Positions 18,536 to 27,969 of a stretch of DNA of 64,000 nucleotides are shown in pieces. Location of the stretch: the NCBI GenBank assembly GCA_903847205.1, contig CAINDA010000035.1, forward strand, positions 248,001-312,000. The letters run 5' to 3'. Source of the DNA: an uncultured Bacteroidota bacterium. Its GTDB lineage: Bacteria; Bacteroidota; Bacteroidia; 2-12-FULL-35-15. A program made the translations under genes and the position numbers. The notes under the pieces were generated by a model that was not told the origin of the DNA, searched no databases, and saw nothing but the letters and a program-made list of their open reading frames with translations. Every line of letters starts with the position of its first letter. Position 1 is the first letter of the stretch.

Positions 18536-19000
18536 TGTTTTTAGTTTTTAGTTTTATTTAAAATTTTCTTATGTTTTCAAATACCTGACGACGGATATAA
18601 AAATTAGGTTGCATCAGCTTTTATTTATTTTTTATAATGTATCAACAAAAACACTGAGACATGATTTTTCCAATAAACTTTCACAAGGGGCATGGGCTAT
18701 TACTTTATAAAGATGGGGCTTTGTTAATCAAGGCATTTTTGTTTTTTTTGAGGTCTGTATTTGGAGATATGCTGCTTATTCATCACTCTTTTTATTATTT
18801 GAACGTTTCTGTTTGCAAATTAAATTTTCCATTTCTTTTATTTTCAATCCAAGATAATCTGCAACAGCCAAATTAAATTTTCCTTTAGTTGCATCAGAGT
18901 CAAATCAGGCATAGCTGCCTAATTCGAAAAGATTTCGGCCTGCTTCCCAAGGAGTCCTCGAAACCAATAACCAATGGAGCGCTGTTCAATAACCATTAAA
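18536..19000. other. Gap with a possible gene remnant
   Basis: 465 bases between two minus-strand surface-protein genes. On the minus strand a short open stretch ending at 18776 reads GKFNLAVADYLGLKIKEM and continues to a lysine-rich end, which looks like the C terminus of a small protein, but an in-frame stop lies just upstream and there is no start. No terminator or repeat stands out. Confidence 0.3.
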
Positions 19001-22000
19001 CTACTTAATCAGCGTAACAATCCCTTTATAGCTGTGTTTTTTCTTTTTAATATCGGTAAGATCAATAGTATAAATGTAAGTATCCTGCTGAGCAATGTCT
19101 GCACCGTGGTTTGCAGTACCATCCCAAGGTTTATTTATGTCATCAGTAAAATAGATAAGATTTCCCCATCTGTCGAAAATCATCATCTGATAAGTTTCAA
19201 TAAAAACTCCGCGGCCCGAAAATGTATTGTTATACAAATCGCCGTTAGGCGTAAAAGCCGAAGGAATGTAAAATAAAAATTCAGGTTCAATAGTTACAGA
19301 TTGATAAGTAGAATCTTTACAGCCGTATTGGGTAGATGCCAATAGAGTAATGACGTATGTTCCCGTATCGGTATAAGAATGCGGAGGAGGATTTGCACTG
19401 CTGAATACTGAAGAAGTATCGCCGAAATGCCATTTCCAAATAATTGTTCCGATTGACAAATCAGTGATTGAAATTACAGGATTGGTTAAAGCCGCCGCAT
19501 GCGGATCAACTGTGAAAACAGCTTTCGGGTTTGGATAAACTGTTATATAATTATTTTTAGAATGTGTGATAACACAGCCACTGTCGGATGTTACAGTTAA
19601 ACTCACAGTATAATGTGCCGGAGAAAATATGGAATCATCAGTATAGCAGTGATCGAAATTTGTTGAATGACTTGCAGCACTTCCGTCGCCCAAATTCCAT
19701 GTCCGCTGCAGAATAGTTCCCGGAGAAACAGATGATAAATCCTGAAAAGAAACACAGAGCTGTTCACATCCAATAGTATCTACCGCTGTAAAATGTACAA
19801 TAGGATTAGGATTAACAATCGCTGTTTCTGCAATTGAATCTAGGCATCCGAAATTTGAAACAAGATTCAGCTGCACCGTATAAGTGCCGGAAGCACCATA
19901 CAGATGGCTTGTATTCTGGCTGTTTGCGGGAGTACCTGCATCACCGAAAGTCCACAGCCATGTATGGATAGTATCAGAAGTCGCAATTGTTGAATGATCT
20001 GTAAAAGAAGCAGTGCCCCCTTGGCATACATTGATACTGCTGAAATGTGCAGCAGGCAGCGCATGAACTGTTACCGTTTTTATAATAGTATCCTTACATC
20101 CATGATTAGTAGAAGCTGTAAGAGTTACAGTGTAATGACCAGCTGCTGAATACGTGTGAACTGGATTTTTAATACTTCCCAAAGTACTGTTATCACCAAA
20201 GTTCCATGACCATGCTGAAACAGTATCACCCGAAACAATTGATAAATCAGTAAAGTGCATTACCTGATTTAAACATACATCTGCCGCGCTGAAGCCAGCG
20301 ACCGGTAAACAGTAAACTTTCGCGGTTTTTCTAATTGAATCTTTACAGCCTTTATTTGTAGTTACATTTAACTGAACGCTGAAAGTATCGCAGGAAGCAT
20401 AGGTATGCAAAGGGTTTTGAATTACTGCACTTCCCCCGTCGCCGTATTTCCAGCTCCACAAGGCAATAGTGCCCGTGCTTGCATCAAGGTATGTTGTGGG
20501 GCTATTTTTACAGACCGGAGGCACATTAAACAAGGCATGCGGAAGCGGATTAACAACGACATGTACGGCAGCAGAATCTTTGCAGCCGGCAGTGTTGGTC
20601 AAAACAGCTTTATATAAAGCAGGAGATGCTGGAATTATCCGAATAACAGAATCAGTAAAATTTCCCGGGTTCCATAAACAGCTGCCATGACCGTGCGCTG
20701 TTAAAGTAATGCTGTCGCCTGCGCAGATAACTGTATCGCCGGTTATTGATGCAATGGGTTTAGGAATAACAGTGATTAAAACACTGTCGGTATTTGAGCA
20801 GCCATAAACATCGGTACCGATAACATAATATTTTGTAGTAGCCAATGGCGATGCAACTACAACCGCTCCGGTACTTGCATTTAACCCTGCAGCAGGATGC
20901 CATACGTAGGCTGCAGCTCCAGTGGCAGTTAATGTATCAGCAAGTCCTGCGCAAATAGGAGGAGAAACCATTGTCTGGCAGTTGGTATCTAAAGTTCCGA
21001 AAGCCAAATTGCAGTATGTTTCGCTCTGCAAGTAATTAAAAGAAATGCATGTATGTGCTCCAGGGAATTGAATGATGGTATATCCCTCTCTGCCAACAAA
21101 TGTTGTATCATTAGGATAAGTCATGCCCTGCCCTGCCCATATAATATGGTAAGGTGCTGATGTAACAACAGGCACACTTAAACCACCATTACCGATACTC
21201 GAAAGTGCAATCTGAGGGTTGTTCACTGGCCTATTGAAACAAAAAGTAAATAAGCCGGCTAAATCGTTCCTGATAGCTGTTTGGTTGACAGGTACATTAT
21301 ACTGAACCGGAAAAACACTGCCTGCAAACATCCCTGCGGTTGTTGACAATCCGCCCGAGGGCTTTGTAACCAAAACACTTAAATTAGAAGAAATAATACC
21401 GGTTCCAGTGGTACCGTTAACTGAAGACCATGAAGCCCAGTTCAATTTTGTTGAGTCGCAGAGCGGATTTAGGGGCGCTTTGATAAGCACCGCCGGCTTA
21501 GGATGCGATGTAAGCACTGCTGCAGCTGTATTAACACATCCGGCGTTATCTGTTCCGGTAACTGTATAAGTTGTGTTACCGGTTGGGCTTGCAGAAACAG
21601 ATGCACCTGTAACTGCATTCAGACCAAATGCAGGAGCCCAGGAGTAAGTGTTTGCTCCTGCTGCGGTTAAAATCAATGTGGAATTAGCGCAGGCTGAGCC
21701 TGTGGGAGGAGTAACCGTTACAATAGGCAGAGGGTTTACTGTAACCGTTGCTATTGCAGTTCCTGAACAGCCGCCAGTTGTTCCGGTAACGGTGTATGAT
21801 ACTGTGCCGGGAGGAGAAACTGAAATTGGATTTGTTACTGCTGATGTTGACCAGGAATAAGAAGTTCCGCCGGCTGCGGTGAGCACCGCTGTCTGCCCAG
21901 CGCAGATTGCAGCTGAGTTAACGGTTATAACAGGAGGCTGTGAATTATTGGAAGTAACTATAACAGATGCTGTATCGGTACAGCCGTTTACAGCATCCGT

Positions 22001-23101
22001 TGCTGTTACAGTATAAGTCCCGGCCGTGGTAATAGCTGCAGGATTTGATGCATTAGTAAGTGCTCCGCCATTCCAAACCATTGTGTTACCAGGGCTGCTT
22101 CCGGTAAGGGTTACAGAGGATGTGGTGCAATTTAAATTTCCGCTCTTGCTTGCTGAAACAGCCGGTACTGCAGTATTAGTTACAACGGTTACCATTGCTG
22201 TATCCATACAGCCGTGTGTATCAGTTGCAGTAACTATATAGGTGCCGGGAGCGCTTATTGCTGCAGGATTTGCTGCATTAACAAGCGAACCGCCGTTCCA
22301 GACCATAGTGCCGGCGCTGCTTGCGGTTAAGGTAACCGCATTATTTGTACAGGTAAAATTTCCATGAGCTGCTATTGTAACCGTGGGAGGAGCTGCATTA
22401 GCTGACTGAGTTATTGTGCCGATGTTTGCCCAGGTATTTGCAACATCCGAAGCTGTTGATACTGCGGGGCTCACTGAAATATATTTTACGCATCCGGGCT
22501 GCGTTTCGCAGGGAACAGAATTATCATCCCTGAAAAAATTAATTGGTGATGAAGCCGTGGGCGGACGGTATATATTGCCGGTATCATTATAAGTGCCAAA
22601 GAGAGTGCCGTCAACATAAACTGAAATAATATTTGTGCTGCCGTCCCTTACAAAGGTAATCAGGTAATAAGTATTTGTATTAAAATAGGGACAGGTGCCT
22701 ACGTTGCCGTTAGGATATAAATTCAGGCAGTTATTTAAAAAATAAATGCCGGCATCAGCAGCGCTGTTCGAAAAATCAATTACCCTGGCATACCCTCCCA
22801 AGGTGGAGAAGCGAAAAAAAAGATAAATTGTATAGCTGCCTGAAACTATACTCGGATTGGGATATTGCACGCCGCCGCCTTTATTAAAACAAAATGAATT
22901 AAATGTGAGACAGTCGCCTGAAGTTGTGCCCGATGTCTGCACTCCGAAAGAGCCTGCAGCTGCACTGCAGGACAGCAGCTCTGTTAATGCAGGTCCTCCG
23001 CTGTTTTCATTCAGATTATTATTGAACAAATACTCATGCGTCTGCGATTCGCATAAAACATGAGCAGTTATTAATATTAAAATGAGTAAGCTTTTTTTCA
23101 T
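19001..23101 (-). CDS. LamG-PKD surface protein with T9SS type B sorting domain
   Basis: 1366 residues. Signal peptide 1-19; a LamG/concanavalin-like domain (about 22-230, with 'YTIYLFFRF' and 'VYVDGTLFGTYND'); Ig-like 'GTYTVTATD' repeats (235-540); a central beta region; two more Ig-like units; about five PKD domains (870-1270) with 'WxxGDG/WNFGDNST .. HTYxxxGxYTVTLT'; and a gliding-motility type C-terminal domain (1275-1366, 'FYIPSAFTPNGD', 'IFDRWGNLIY', 'YSYKG'-like end). The type B domain directs T9SS export. A TATCTTTG -7 box is at 23127-23134 on the minus strand. Probably an adhesin or glycan-binding protein; ligand unknown. Confidence 0.88.
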   Translation of the reverse strand: MKKSLLILILITAHVLCESQTHEYLFNNNLNENSGGPALTELLSCSAAAGSFGVQTSGTTSGDCLTFNSFCFNKGGGVQYPNPSIVSGSYTIYLFFRFSTLGGYARVIDFSNSAADAGIYFLNNCLNLYPNGNVGTCPYFNTNTYYLITFVRDGSTNIISVYVDGTLFGTYNDTGNIYRPPTASSPINFFRDDNSVPCETQPGCVKYISVSPAVSTASDVANTWANIGTITQSANAAPPTVTIAAHGNFTCTNNAVTLTASSAGTMVWNGGSLVNAANPAAISAPGTYIVTATDTHGCMDTAMVTVVTNTAVPAVSASKSGNLNCTTSSVTLTGSSPGNTMVWNGGALTNASNPAAITTAGTYTVTATDAVNGCTDTASVIVTSNNSQPPVITVNSAAICAGQTAVLTAAGGTSYSWSTSAVTNPISVSPPGTVSYTVTGTTGGCSGTAIATVTVNPLPIVTVTPPTGSACANSTLILTAAGANTYSWAPAFGLNAVTGASVSASPTGNTTYTVTGTDNAGCVNTAAAVLTSHPKPAVLIKAPLNPLCDSTKLNWASWSSVNGTTGTGIISSNLSVLVTKPSGGLSTTAGMFAGSVFPVQYNVPVNQTAIRNDLAGLFTFCFNRPVNNPQIALSSIGNGGLSVPVVTSAPYHIIWAGQGMTYPNDTTFVGREGYTIIQFPGAHTCISFNYLQSETYCNLAFGTLDTNCQTMVSPPICAGLADTLTATGAAAYVWHPAAGLNASTGAVVVASPLATTKYYVIGTDVYGCSNTDSVLITVIPKPIASITGDTVICAGDSITLTAHGHGSCLWNPGNFTDSVIRIIPASPALYKAVLTNTAGCKDSAAVHVVVNPLPHALFNVPPVCKNSPTTYLDASTGTIALWSWKYGDGGSAVIQNPLHTYASCDTFSVQLNVTTNKGCKDSIRKTAKVYCLPVAGFSAADVCLNQVMHFTDLSIVSGDTVSAWSWNFGDNSTLGSIKNPVHTYSAAGHYTVTLTASTNHGCKDTIIKTVTVHALPAAHFSSINVCQGGTASFTDHSTIATSDTIHTWLWTFGDAGTPANSQNTSHLYGASGTYTVQLNLVSNFGCLDSIAETAIVNPNPIVHFTAVDTIGCEQLCVSFQDLSSVSPGTILQRTWNLGDGSAASHSTNFDHCYTDDSIFSPAHYTVSLTVTSDSGCVITHSKNNYITVYPNPKAVFTVDPHAAALTNPVISITDLSIGTIIWKWHFGDTSSVFSSANPPPHSYTDTGTYVITLLASTQYGCKDSTYQSVTIEPEFLFYIPSAFTPNGDLYNNTFSGRGVFIETYQMMIFDRWGNLIYFTDDINKPWDGTANHGADIAQQDTYIYTIDLTDIKKKKHSYKGIVTLIK

Positions 23102-23126
23102 TTCATAAATCTAAACAAGCATAAAC

Positions 23127-23134
23127 CAAAGATA
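23127..23134 (-). promoter_or_regulatory. -7 box of the LamG-PKD gene
   Basis: TATCTTTG on the minus strand matches TAnnTTTG exactly and lies 26 bases before the ATG at 23101. No clear TTTG -33 element is at the usual distance. Confidence 0.4.
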
Positions 23135-23205
23135 GATTATTTATGCGGATTTTTTTTTGCTTTTGATGATGGGGTGTAATAAAGTTTCTTCTTTTTACAG
23201 CAAGA

Positions 23206-23262
23206 CCTCACCCCCGGCCCCCATAGCCGTCAGGTTAAGGGTGCAGCGGGTGAGGTTTAAAC
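23206..23262. repeat. CCTCACCCCCGGCCCC word with inverted GGGTGAGG
   Basis: CCTCACCCCCGGCCCCC (from 23206) is followed by GGGTGCAGCGGGTGAGGTTT ending near 23260, making a short inverted repeat. It is the same family as the larger pair at 26067-26245. Confidence 0.55.
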
Positions 23263-23290
23263 ATCCATCAGTATATACTTTAAAAAAAAC

Positions 23291-23322
23291 TTTGGATTTT
23301 ATAACTAAAGAATATACATTTG
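23291..23322 (+). promoter_or_regulatory. Consensus Bacteroidota promoter
   Basis: TTTG (23291-23294), 20 bases, then TACATTTG (23315-23322): both elements exact and ideally spaced. Transcription should start near 23329, leaving a leader of about 58 bases before the ATG at 23388. Confidence 0.7.
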
Positions 23323-23387
23323 CGTAGTACGCTCTGCAATAGTATAGTGATTTGAACTAAACAATTAATTTTTTAAAACCTTCTTCT

Positions 23388-25064
23388 ATGAAAAAATCTA
23401 TACTTACTTTACCCATCTTCCTTTTATTTTTGTTGACCATGTTTACTTCAGCATCCAAAGCTCAAACTTGGGCATGGGCTAAAAGCGCAGGCGGTATGAC
23501 AAAAGTTGAATCGTATGCCATTGCTATTGACAAGTGGGGCAACAGCTACATTACAGGCTATTTCGAAGATTCAATACGATTCGGCCCGGTTACCCTGCAT
23601 AATACCGGCAATGCTTATTCAAGCGATATTTTTTTAGCGAAGTATGACGTCAACGGTGCTTTTGTATGGGCCCAAAAAGCAGGCGGGGCACAATATGACT
23701 ACGGCACCGGACTAGTTACTGATTCAATCGGCGATGTTTTTGTTACCGGATTGTTTGAAAGCAGTGCAACATTCGGCACCCTGCCGGCCATTTCAAGCAG
23801 CGGAAGTTTTGATGTATTTATTGCTAAATATGATACTAACGGTAATGCCATCTGGGTAAAAAAAGGCGGAGGCACAGGCTGGGAATATGGTAACGGTATT
23901 GCAATTGATAACAGGGGCAATTGTATTATCACCGGTTCATTTTTAGGGAGTGCAACTTTCGGCACTACCACTTTAACAAGTTCGGGATCAAATGATGCTT
24001 TTGTTGCCAAATACAATGGCAACGGAGGTTTTTTATGGGCTAAAAGAGCAGGAGGCACCGGAGATGATAAAAGCTTGGCAGTTACTACTGACCCTATCGG
24101 GAACTCTTATATTACAGGGTATTTCAGCGGCACTGTAAGTTTCGGAACAAGTACTATCACCAGTGCAGGCGGCTTCGATATGTTTTTTGCCAAGTTTGAT
24201 GCAAACGGCAACGCTGTGTTTGCCAAAAAGGGAGGCGGATCATTGGAGGATGAAGGCAAATCAATAAAGGCGGATTCAAAAGGCGGCTGTTTTGTAACCG
24301 GCTATTATAACGGTACTGCAACTTTCGGCATTTCAACAACTGTTACAAGCGCCGGTATGGCGGATATTTTCACAGCCAGATATGATTATAAAGGCGATTT
24401 GATCTGGGTTAAAAGTTTTGGCAGCCCTCATGATGATAAGGGTTACGCTATATGCATCGATTCTATTGAAAACAGTTATTTTGCAGGCTCATTTTTTAAT
24501 ACCGCACAGTTTGATACTATCACCGCTGTGAGTGCGAATCAGGATGATGCTTTTATCTGCGCGTTAGATTCTAACGGCAGAGCTAAATGGGTAAGACATG
24601 GCGGAGGACTTAATCCGGATGTGGCAACAGGGCTTGCTGTAAACTCCGCAGGTGATTGTTATACCACAGGATATTTCAGTCTTTCTGCTGATTTCGGAAC
24701 ACATAATATTACCGGCTGGGCCGACAATGATGCCTTTACTGCAAAATTAGCGAGAGTTGTTATCCCGCAGGGAATAAGCGAAATCGGCGGTAATTTAAAC
24801 CATGTGGTTTTCTATCCTAATCCTTTTAACTCTGTTGTTACTATTGAGCTGGGTTTAAATTCTTCCAGCCTTCCGGTAAGTGTTGAATTGTTTGATATCA
24901 GAGGCAGGGAGGTTACTGCGCTGGCAGAAATATCGAAAGTGAAAAATCTTTACGATACAAAACAGCTGACAATAAGCAGAGGCGGATTAACTGAAGGTTT
25001 GTATTTCGGAAAAATAAGTCAGGGAGATAAAACATCTGTAATACGATTAATGCTTATCAAATAA
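23388..25064 (+). CDS. SBBP-repeat beta-propeller protein with T9SS type A sorting domain
   Basis: 558 residues. Signal peptide 1-25 (ends SKAQ). About eight SBBP-like repeats fill 26-455, each with 'GxxxxxxGxxIxxDxxGNxYITGYFxGTxxFG .. LxSxGxxDxFxAKYDxNG' and a 'WAKxxGG' strand, consistent with a beta-propeller. A type A sorting domain follows (about 470-558: 'VFYPNPFNSVVTIEL', 'ELFDIRGREV', 'GLYFGKI'). It should be secreted through T9SS. No catalytic residues are evident. Strong promoter upstream and a hairpin terminator at 25109-25161. Confidence 0.9.
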   Translation: MKKSILTLPIFLLFLLTMFTSASKAQTWAWAKSAGGMTKVESYAIAIDKWGNSYITGYFEDSIRFGPVTLHNTGNAYSSDIFLAKYDVNGAFVWAQKAGGAQYDYGTGLVTDSIGDVFVTGLFESSATFGTLPAISSSGSFDVFIAKYDTNGNAIWVKKGGGTGWEYGNGIAIDNRGNCIITGSFLGSATFGTTTLTSSGSNDAFVAKYNGNGGFLWAKRAGGTGDDKSLAVTTDPIGNSYITGYFSGTVSFGTSTITSAGGFDMFFAKFDANGNAVFAKKGGGSLEDEGKSIKADSKGGCFVTGYYNGTATFGISTTVTSAGMADIFTARYDYKGDLIWVKSFGSPHDDKGYAICIDSIENSYFAGSFFNTAQFDTITAVSANQDDAFICALDSNGRAKWVRHGGGLNPDVATGLAVNSAGDCYTTGYFSLSADFGTHNITGWADNDAFTAKLARVVIPQGISEIGGNLNHVVFYPNPFNSVVTIELGLNSSSLPVSVELFDIRGREVTALAEISKVKNLYDTKQLTISRGGLTEGLYFGKISQGDKTSVIRLMLIK

Positions 25065-25108
25065 AAAAGGACTAAATATTTTTATGCAGCATGTAAATAG
25101 ATTTCAAT

Positions 25109-25161
25109 GTGTCCTTAGCATCTCAGAAGTGAAGTATTTCACTGCATGATGCTAAGGACAC
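25109..25161 (+). terminator. Long nested hairpin, probable terminator
   Basis: GTGTCCTTAGCATC (25109-25122) pairs perfectly with GATGCTAAGGACAC (25148-25161); inside it AGTGAA (25128-25133) pairs with TTCACT (25138-25143). TTTATTT follows, so termination of the upstream gene is likely. Confidence 0.75.
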
Positions 25162-25170
25162 TTTATTTAA

Positions 25171-25400
25171 AAGACATTATATATGTTAAGGTTTTACTGC
25201 TGATCTAATATTGAAGTAATGTATTATGGGAACGCTGATCCCAGCAGATTTTTAAGATCAAAAATGATTTTTATAACACAAAAAATATTTATGATTCGCT
25301 TTTGGCGGATATGATTAAACAATGTAAATCATAAAAATTCATCAATCCTTTTTTTTCATAAGGATCATAATAAATCAGCGTTCCAATAATACACAGTGCG
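25171..25400. repeat. MITE-like inverted-repeat element, copy 1
   Basis: Ends in GTATTATGGGAACGCTGAT (left) and ATCAGCGTTCCAATAATAC (right), terminal inverted repeats of about 20 bases (outer ends near 25213 and 25398; perfect core 25229-25239 / 25374-25384). Internal words TATGATTCGCTTTTGGCG and TTTTTTCATAAGGATC are shared with copy 2 at 32406-32655. The shared sequence also extends left of the inverted repeat (ACATTATATATGTTAAGG). No coding frame inside. Confidence 0.75.
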
Positions 25401-25448
25401 GTAATTTAGCTTATAAAGTCTGGTCAATTTAAAAACAATAATTAAATC

Positions 25449-26054
25449 ATGATTCATCCCCATACGGAACTGCAGTATATCAGCGACAAAATAGGCTACG
25501 GCGTTGTTGCGAAATCATTAATAAAAAAAGGAACTATCACCTGGGTACTGGATAAACTCGATAGGGAATTTACGCCCAAAGAACTGCTTGAAATGGATGA
25601 TGTTTACAAAGAAATTCTTGAAACATACACTTACAGAAATAATAAAGGAAATCATATTTTATGCTGGGATAACGCGCGCTTTGTGAATCACAGTTTTAAA
25701 TCAAACTGCTTTACCACTGCTTATGATTTTGAAATTGCTGTGCGCGATATACATCCAGGCGAACAGCTTACTGATGATTACGGCTACCTTAATATCAGCG
25801 AACCTTTCGAAGCTGTTTCCGAAGGCACAAAACGTAAAGTAGTATATCCTGATGATCTTGTAAACTTTTATGAAGAGTGGGACAAACTACTGCTGTCGGG
25901 ATTTAAGAAAATAAAAAGTGTTGACCAGCCGATGAAACACCTCATCGATAAAAAGCTCTGGAAAAAGATTGAAAACATTGTTGATGGAAAACAGGAAATG
26001 GATTCAATTTTAAAATGCTACTACAAAGAAAAAGTACACTCTTCTAAAAAGTAA
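25449..26054 (+). CDS. SET-domain protein (putative lysine methyltransferase)
   Basis: 201 residues. The SET fold is shown by GYGVVA (16-21), RFVNHSFKSNC (77-87, the RFxNHSxxxN S-adenosylmethionine-binding motif) and GEQLTDDYGY (104-113, with the catalytic tyrosine region). The post-SET cysteines are not evident. The C-terminal 60 residues are helical and basic. Cytoplasmic. SET proteins are chiefly eukaryotic but recur in bacteria, acting on ribosomal or DNA-binding proteins or as effectors; the target here is unknown. It is flanked by repeat elements on both sides. Confidence 0.82.
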   Translation: MIHPHTELQYISDKIGYGVVAKSLIKKGTITWVLDKLDREFTPKELLEMDDVYKEILETYTYRNNKGNHILCWDNARFVNHSFKSNCFTTAYDFEIAVRDIHPGEQLTDDYGYLNISEPFEAVSEGTKRKVVYPDDLVNFYEEWDKLLLSGFKKIKSVDQPMKHLIDKKLWKKIENIVDGKQEMDSILKCYYKEKVHSSKK

Positions 26055-26066
26055 ATACCTGCATTT

Positions 26067-26245
26067 AAACCTCACCCCCAGCCCCTCTCCTTGAAAAAGG
26101 AGAGGGGTGCTGCCGGCAAACTTTTCAACATTTTGTATATTATGAATCCTCTCTTTGATAAAGGGATTCGCACCATAGTCCTTAAACATTCAATAGATTC
26201 TGGCTCCCCTCTCCTTTTTCAAGGAGAGGGGCCGGGGGTGAGGTT
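26067..26245. repeat. Inverted pair of CCTCACCCCCAGCCCC repeats
   Basis: The left arm 26067-26107 reads AACCTCACCCCCAGCCCC then a CTCTCC..GGAGAG hairpin. The right arm 26206-26245 is its near-exact reverse complement, ending GGGGGTGAGGTT. The arms are about 40 bases each and 100 bases apart. No gene lies between them. Confidence 0.75.
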
Positions 26246-26296
26246 ACGGAATATTTATTTACTGCCGGACTCTATCGAAAAGATATATATGATATT

Positions 26297-27325
26297 TTAT
26301 AATAAATCAAATACAAACGAACCTGTCTGCACTGCATCAGAATTATAAACGGTGATAAAATGATTATTTGTTACGTCGCCTAAAAGAGAAGCCGGATAAT
26401 CCATATTAGTGCCGGGAGCAGCTTCTATAAAAACAGTCCCGATGGCTCTGTCTTTAGATTGCGAGGTGTAAAAACGGAGAACAGAAGGGCCTGTATTGTT
26501 TATCCTAATCAAGTCTGTTGCAGCCAAAGTACGCTGCGCAATTGTATGAACCGAAACAGGTTTTACCAGATGAGTAAAAGTGGTCTGAGAATGTGTTCTG
26601 ATATTTTCCAAATCAAAAAAATCGGCTGCCAGTTCCGGCTTCAGATAATATTTAGTGATTAAAGTTCCTAAATTTTTAAACTGCTCATTACAAATATCTA
26701 TTCGTGCAGTTTCAGCATCCTTGCTGTAATTGCCAGTTTTAAACTGAGCATCATTTTTATTATCAAAAGCTTTTTTTAACTTGATGTAATAAGCATCCGT
26801 TTCATTATAAACTGCTGCAAGTACAGCAAGTTTATCCGGTGTTAAACCAGCCAATAATGAAGCAGACAAACAAACAGGCTGCGAATATCCAGCAGCATTA
26901 TTAAAATCTAAAAGATCTCTCAAAATTTTTACAGCATTAATGCGGCCGAACTGAGAGCCGTGTGTAAAAGGGTCATGCCCATGAGCAAGCAGTGCTTTGT
27001 AACCATCGCATCCTTTAGGAAATACAGTTTGTATTGCAGCATCCCACTTATTAATATTAGCAGTGCTCTTGGTAAATAAATTTGTTAAAGCTAAGGCGCT
27101 GCCCTGCTGAGATAAACTTTGAGCTAAAAAACCAGCATACGATTTTTCGAAAATCTCATGTATAATAAAGTAGGCATTATAAAGAGCTGTAAAATATGGG
27201 TCGGTTAATGAGGCATTGTATAATTTGGCCAGATGAAAGATAGAAATCCGCTTTGTATTTGCAAACGAATTTTCGGTTGCAGTTAAAAACGGATTAGTAA
27301 CGTGGCTCCAGACTGTTGTTTTCAT
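26297..27325 (-). CDS. Hypothetical protein, 342 residues
   Basis: I do not recognise this protein. It has no signal peptide or membrane segment. The first 220 residues look helical ('FHLAKLYNASLTDPYFTALYNAYFIIHEIFEKSY'-like, quoted in part), and the last 100 are beta-rich ('VLRFYTSQSKD', 'GTVFIEAAPGTN', 'NHFITVYNSD'). Composition matches the neighbours. It is flanked by the inverted CCTCACCCCC repeat and the 42-bp array and has no operon partner. Confidence 0.65.
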   Translation of the reverse strand: MKTTVWSHVTNPFLTATENSFANTKRISIFHLAKLYNASLTDPYFTALYNAYFIIHEIFEKSYAGFLAQSLSQQGSALALTNLFTKSTANINKWDAAIQTVFPKGCDGYKALLAHGHDPFTHGSQFGRINAVKILRDLLDFNNAAGYSQPVCLSASLLAGLTPDKLAVLAAVYNETDAYYIKLKKAFDNKNDAQFKTGNYSKDAETARIDICNEQFKNLGTLITKYYLKPELAADFFDLENIRTHSQTTFTHLVKPVSVHTIAQRTLAATDLIRINNTGPSVLRFYTSQSKDRAIGTVFIEAAPGTNMDYPASLLGDVTNNHFITVYNSDAVQTGSFVFDLL

Positions 27326-27438
27326 AATTTCTATTTTTTAAGGTCACCAATAAAAAATTGATTTAGTATATAACTATATCTGCGAAGTATTATTATATAA
27401 AAACCAGAAAAAATGAATTGTATTGTTTCAGTGTTTAA

Positions 27439-27774
27439 ATAAATAGTACTTCAATCGGGTTGGATGAATACGATTGCCGCTTAAACATTGCTTCAATCAG
27501 GTCGGATGAATGCAATTGCTGATTAAACATTGCATCAATCGGGTACGATTAATGCAATCGCTGATTAAACATTACTTCAATCGGGTCGGATGAATGCGAT
27601 TGCTGGTTAAACATTGCTTCAATCGGGTTCGATTAATGCGATTGCTGATTAAACATTGCTTCAATCGGGTTGGATGAATACAATTGCTGGTTAAACATTG
27701 CTTCAATCGGGTTGGATGGATGCGATTGCTGAATGAATATTTCTTCAATCGGATCGGAATAATATGTTCCCTAA
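27439..27774. repeat. Eight-unit 42-bp tandem repeat array
   Basis: Units begin at 27439, 27481, 27523, 27565, 27607, 27649, 27691 and 27733. The consensus opens TTAAACATTGCTTCAATCGG, then GTTGGATGAATGCGATTGCTGA. The first and last units are degenerate. Each unit carries CAATCG and the inverted CGATTG about 16 bases apart, so each can form a hairpin. The spacing is constant and there is no spacer variation, so it is not a CRISPR. 42 is a multiple of three, but every frame is interrupted. Confidence 0.9.
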
Positions 27775-27850
27775 ATAAATATCACATTCATTATACAATA
27801 ATCAGGGACTCGCATGAAAATGATACTATCCATAAATCACTCCTTATTTT

Positions 27851-27883
27851 TTTATTATAAGAATATTAAATGGTTTACATTTG
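27851..27883 (+). promoter_or_regulatory. Promoter of the beta-helix protein
   Basis: TACATTTG at 27876-27883 is an exact -7 box. TTTA at 27851-27854, 21 bases upstream, is a possible weak -33 element. The leader would be about 80 bases. Confidence 0.5.
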
Positions 27884-27969
27884 ATAGATAAAATAAATAT
27901 AAAGAGCCATGTATATAATGATGCAAACGGCCAATTTTTTAGATGAGATAAACTAAAAAATATTTAAAC

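Noticed and set aside
18661-18876. 71-codon plus-strand open frame
   Set aside because: Low-complexity phenylalanine/leucine content and opposite to a better looking minus-strand remnant.
26091-26348. Open frame across the inverted CCTCACCCCC repeat
   Set aside because: Composed of repeat DNA, overlaps the end of the 342-residue gene.
27439-27774. CRISPR array
   Set aside because: The whole 42-bp unit repeats; there are no unique spacers and no cas genes.
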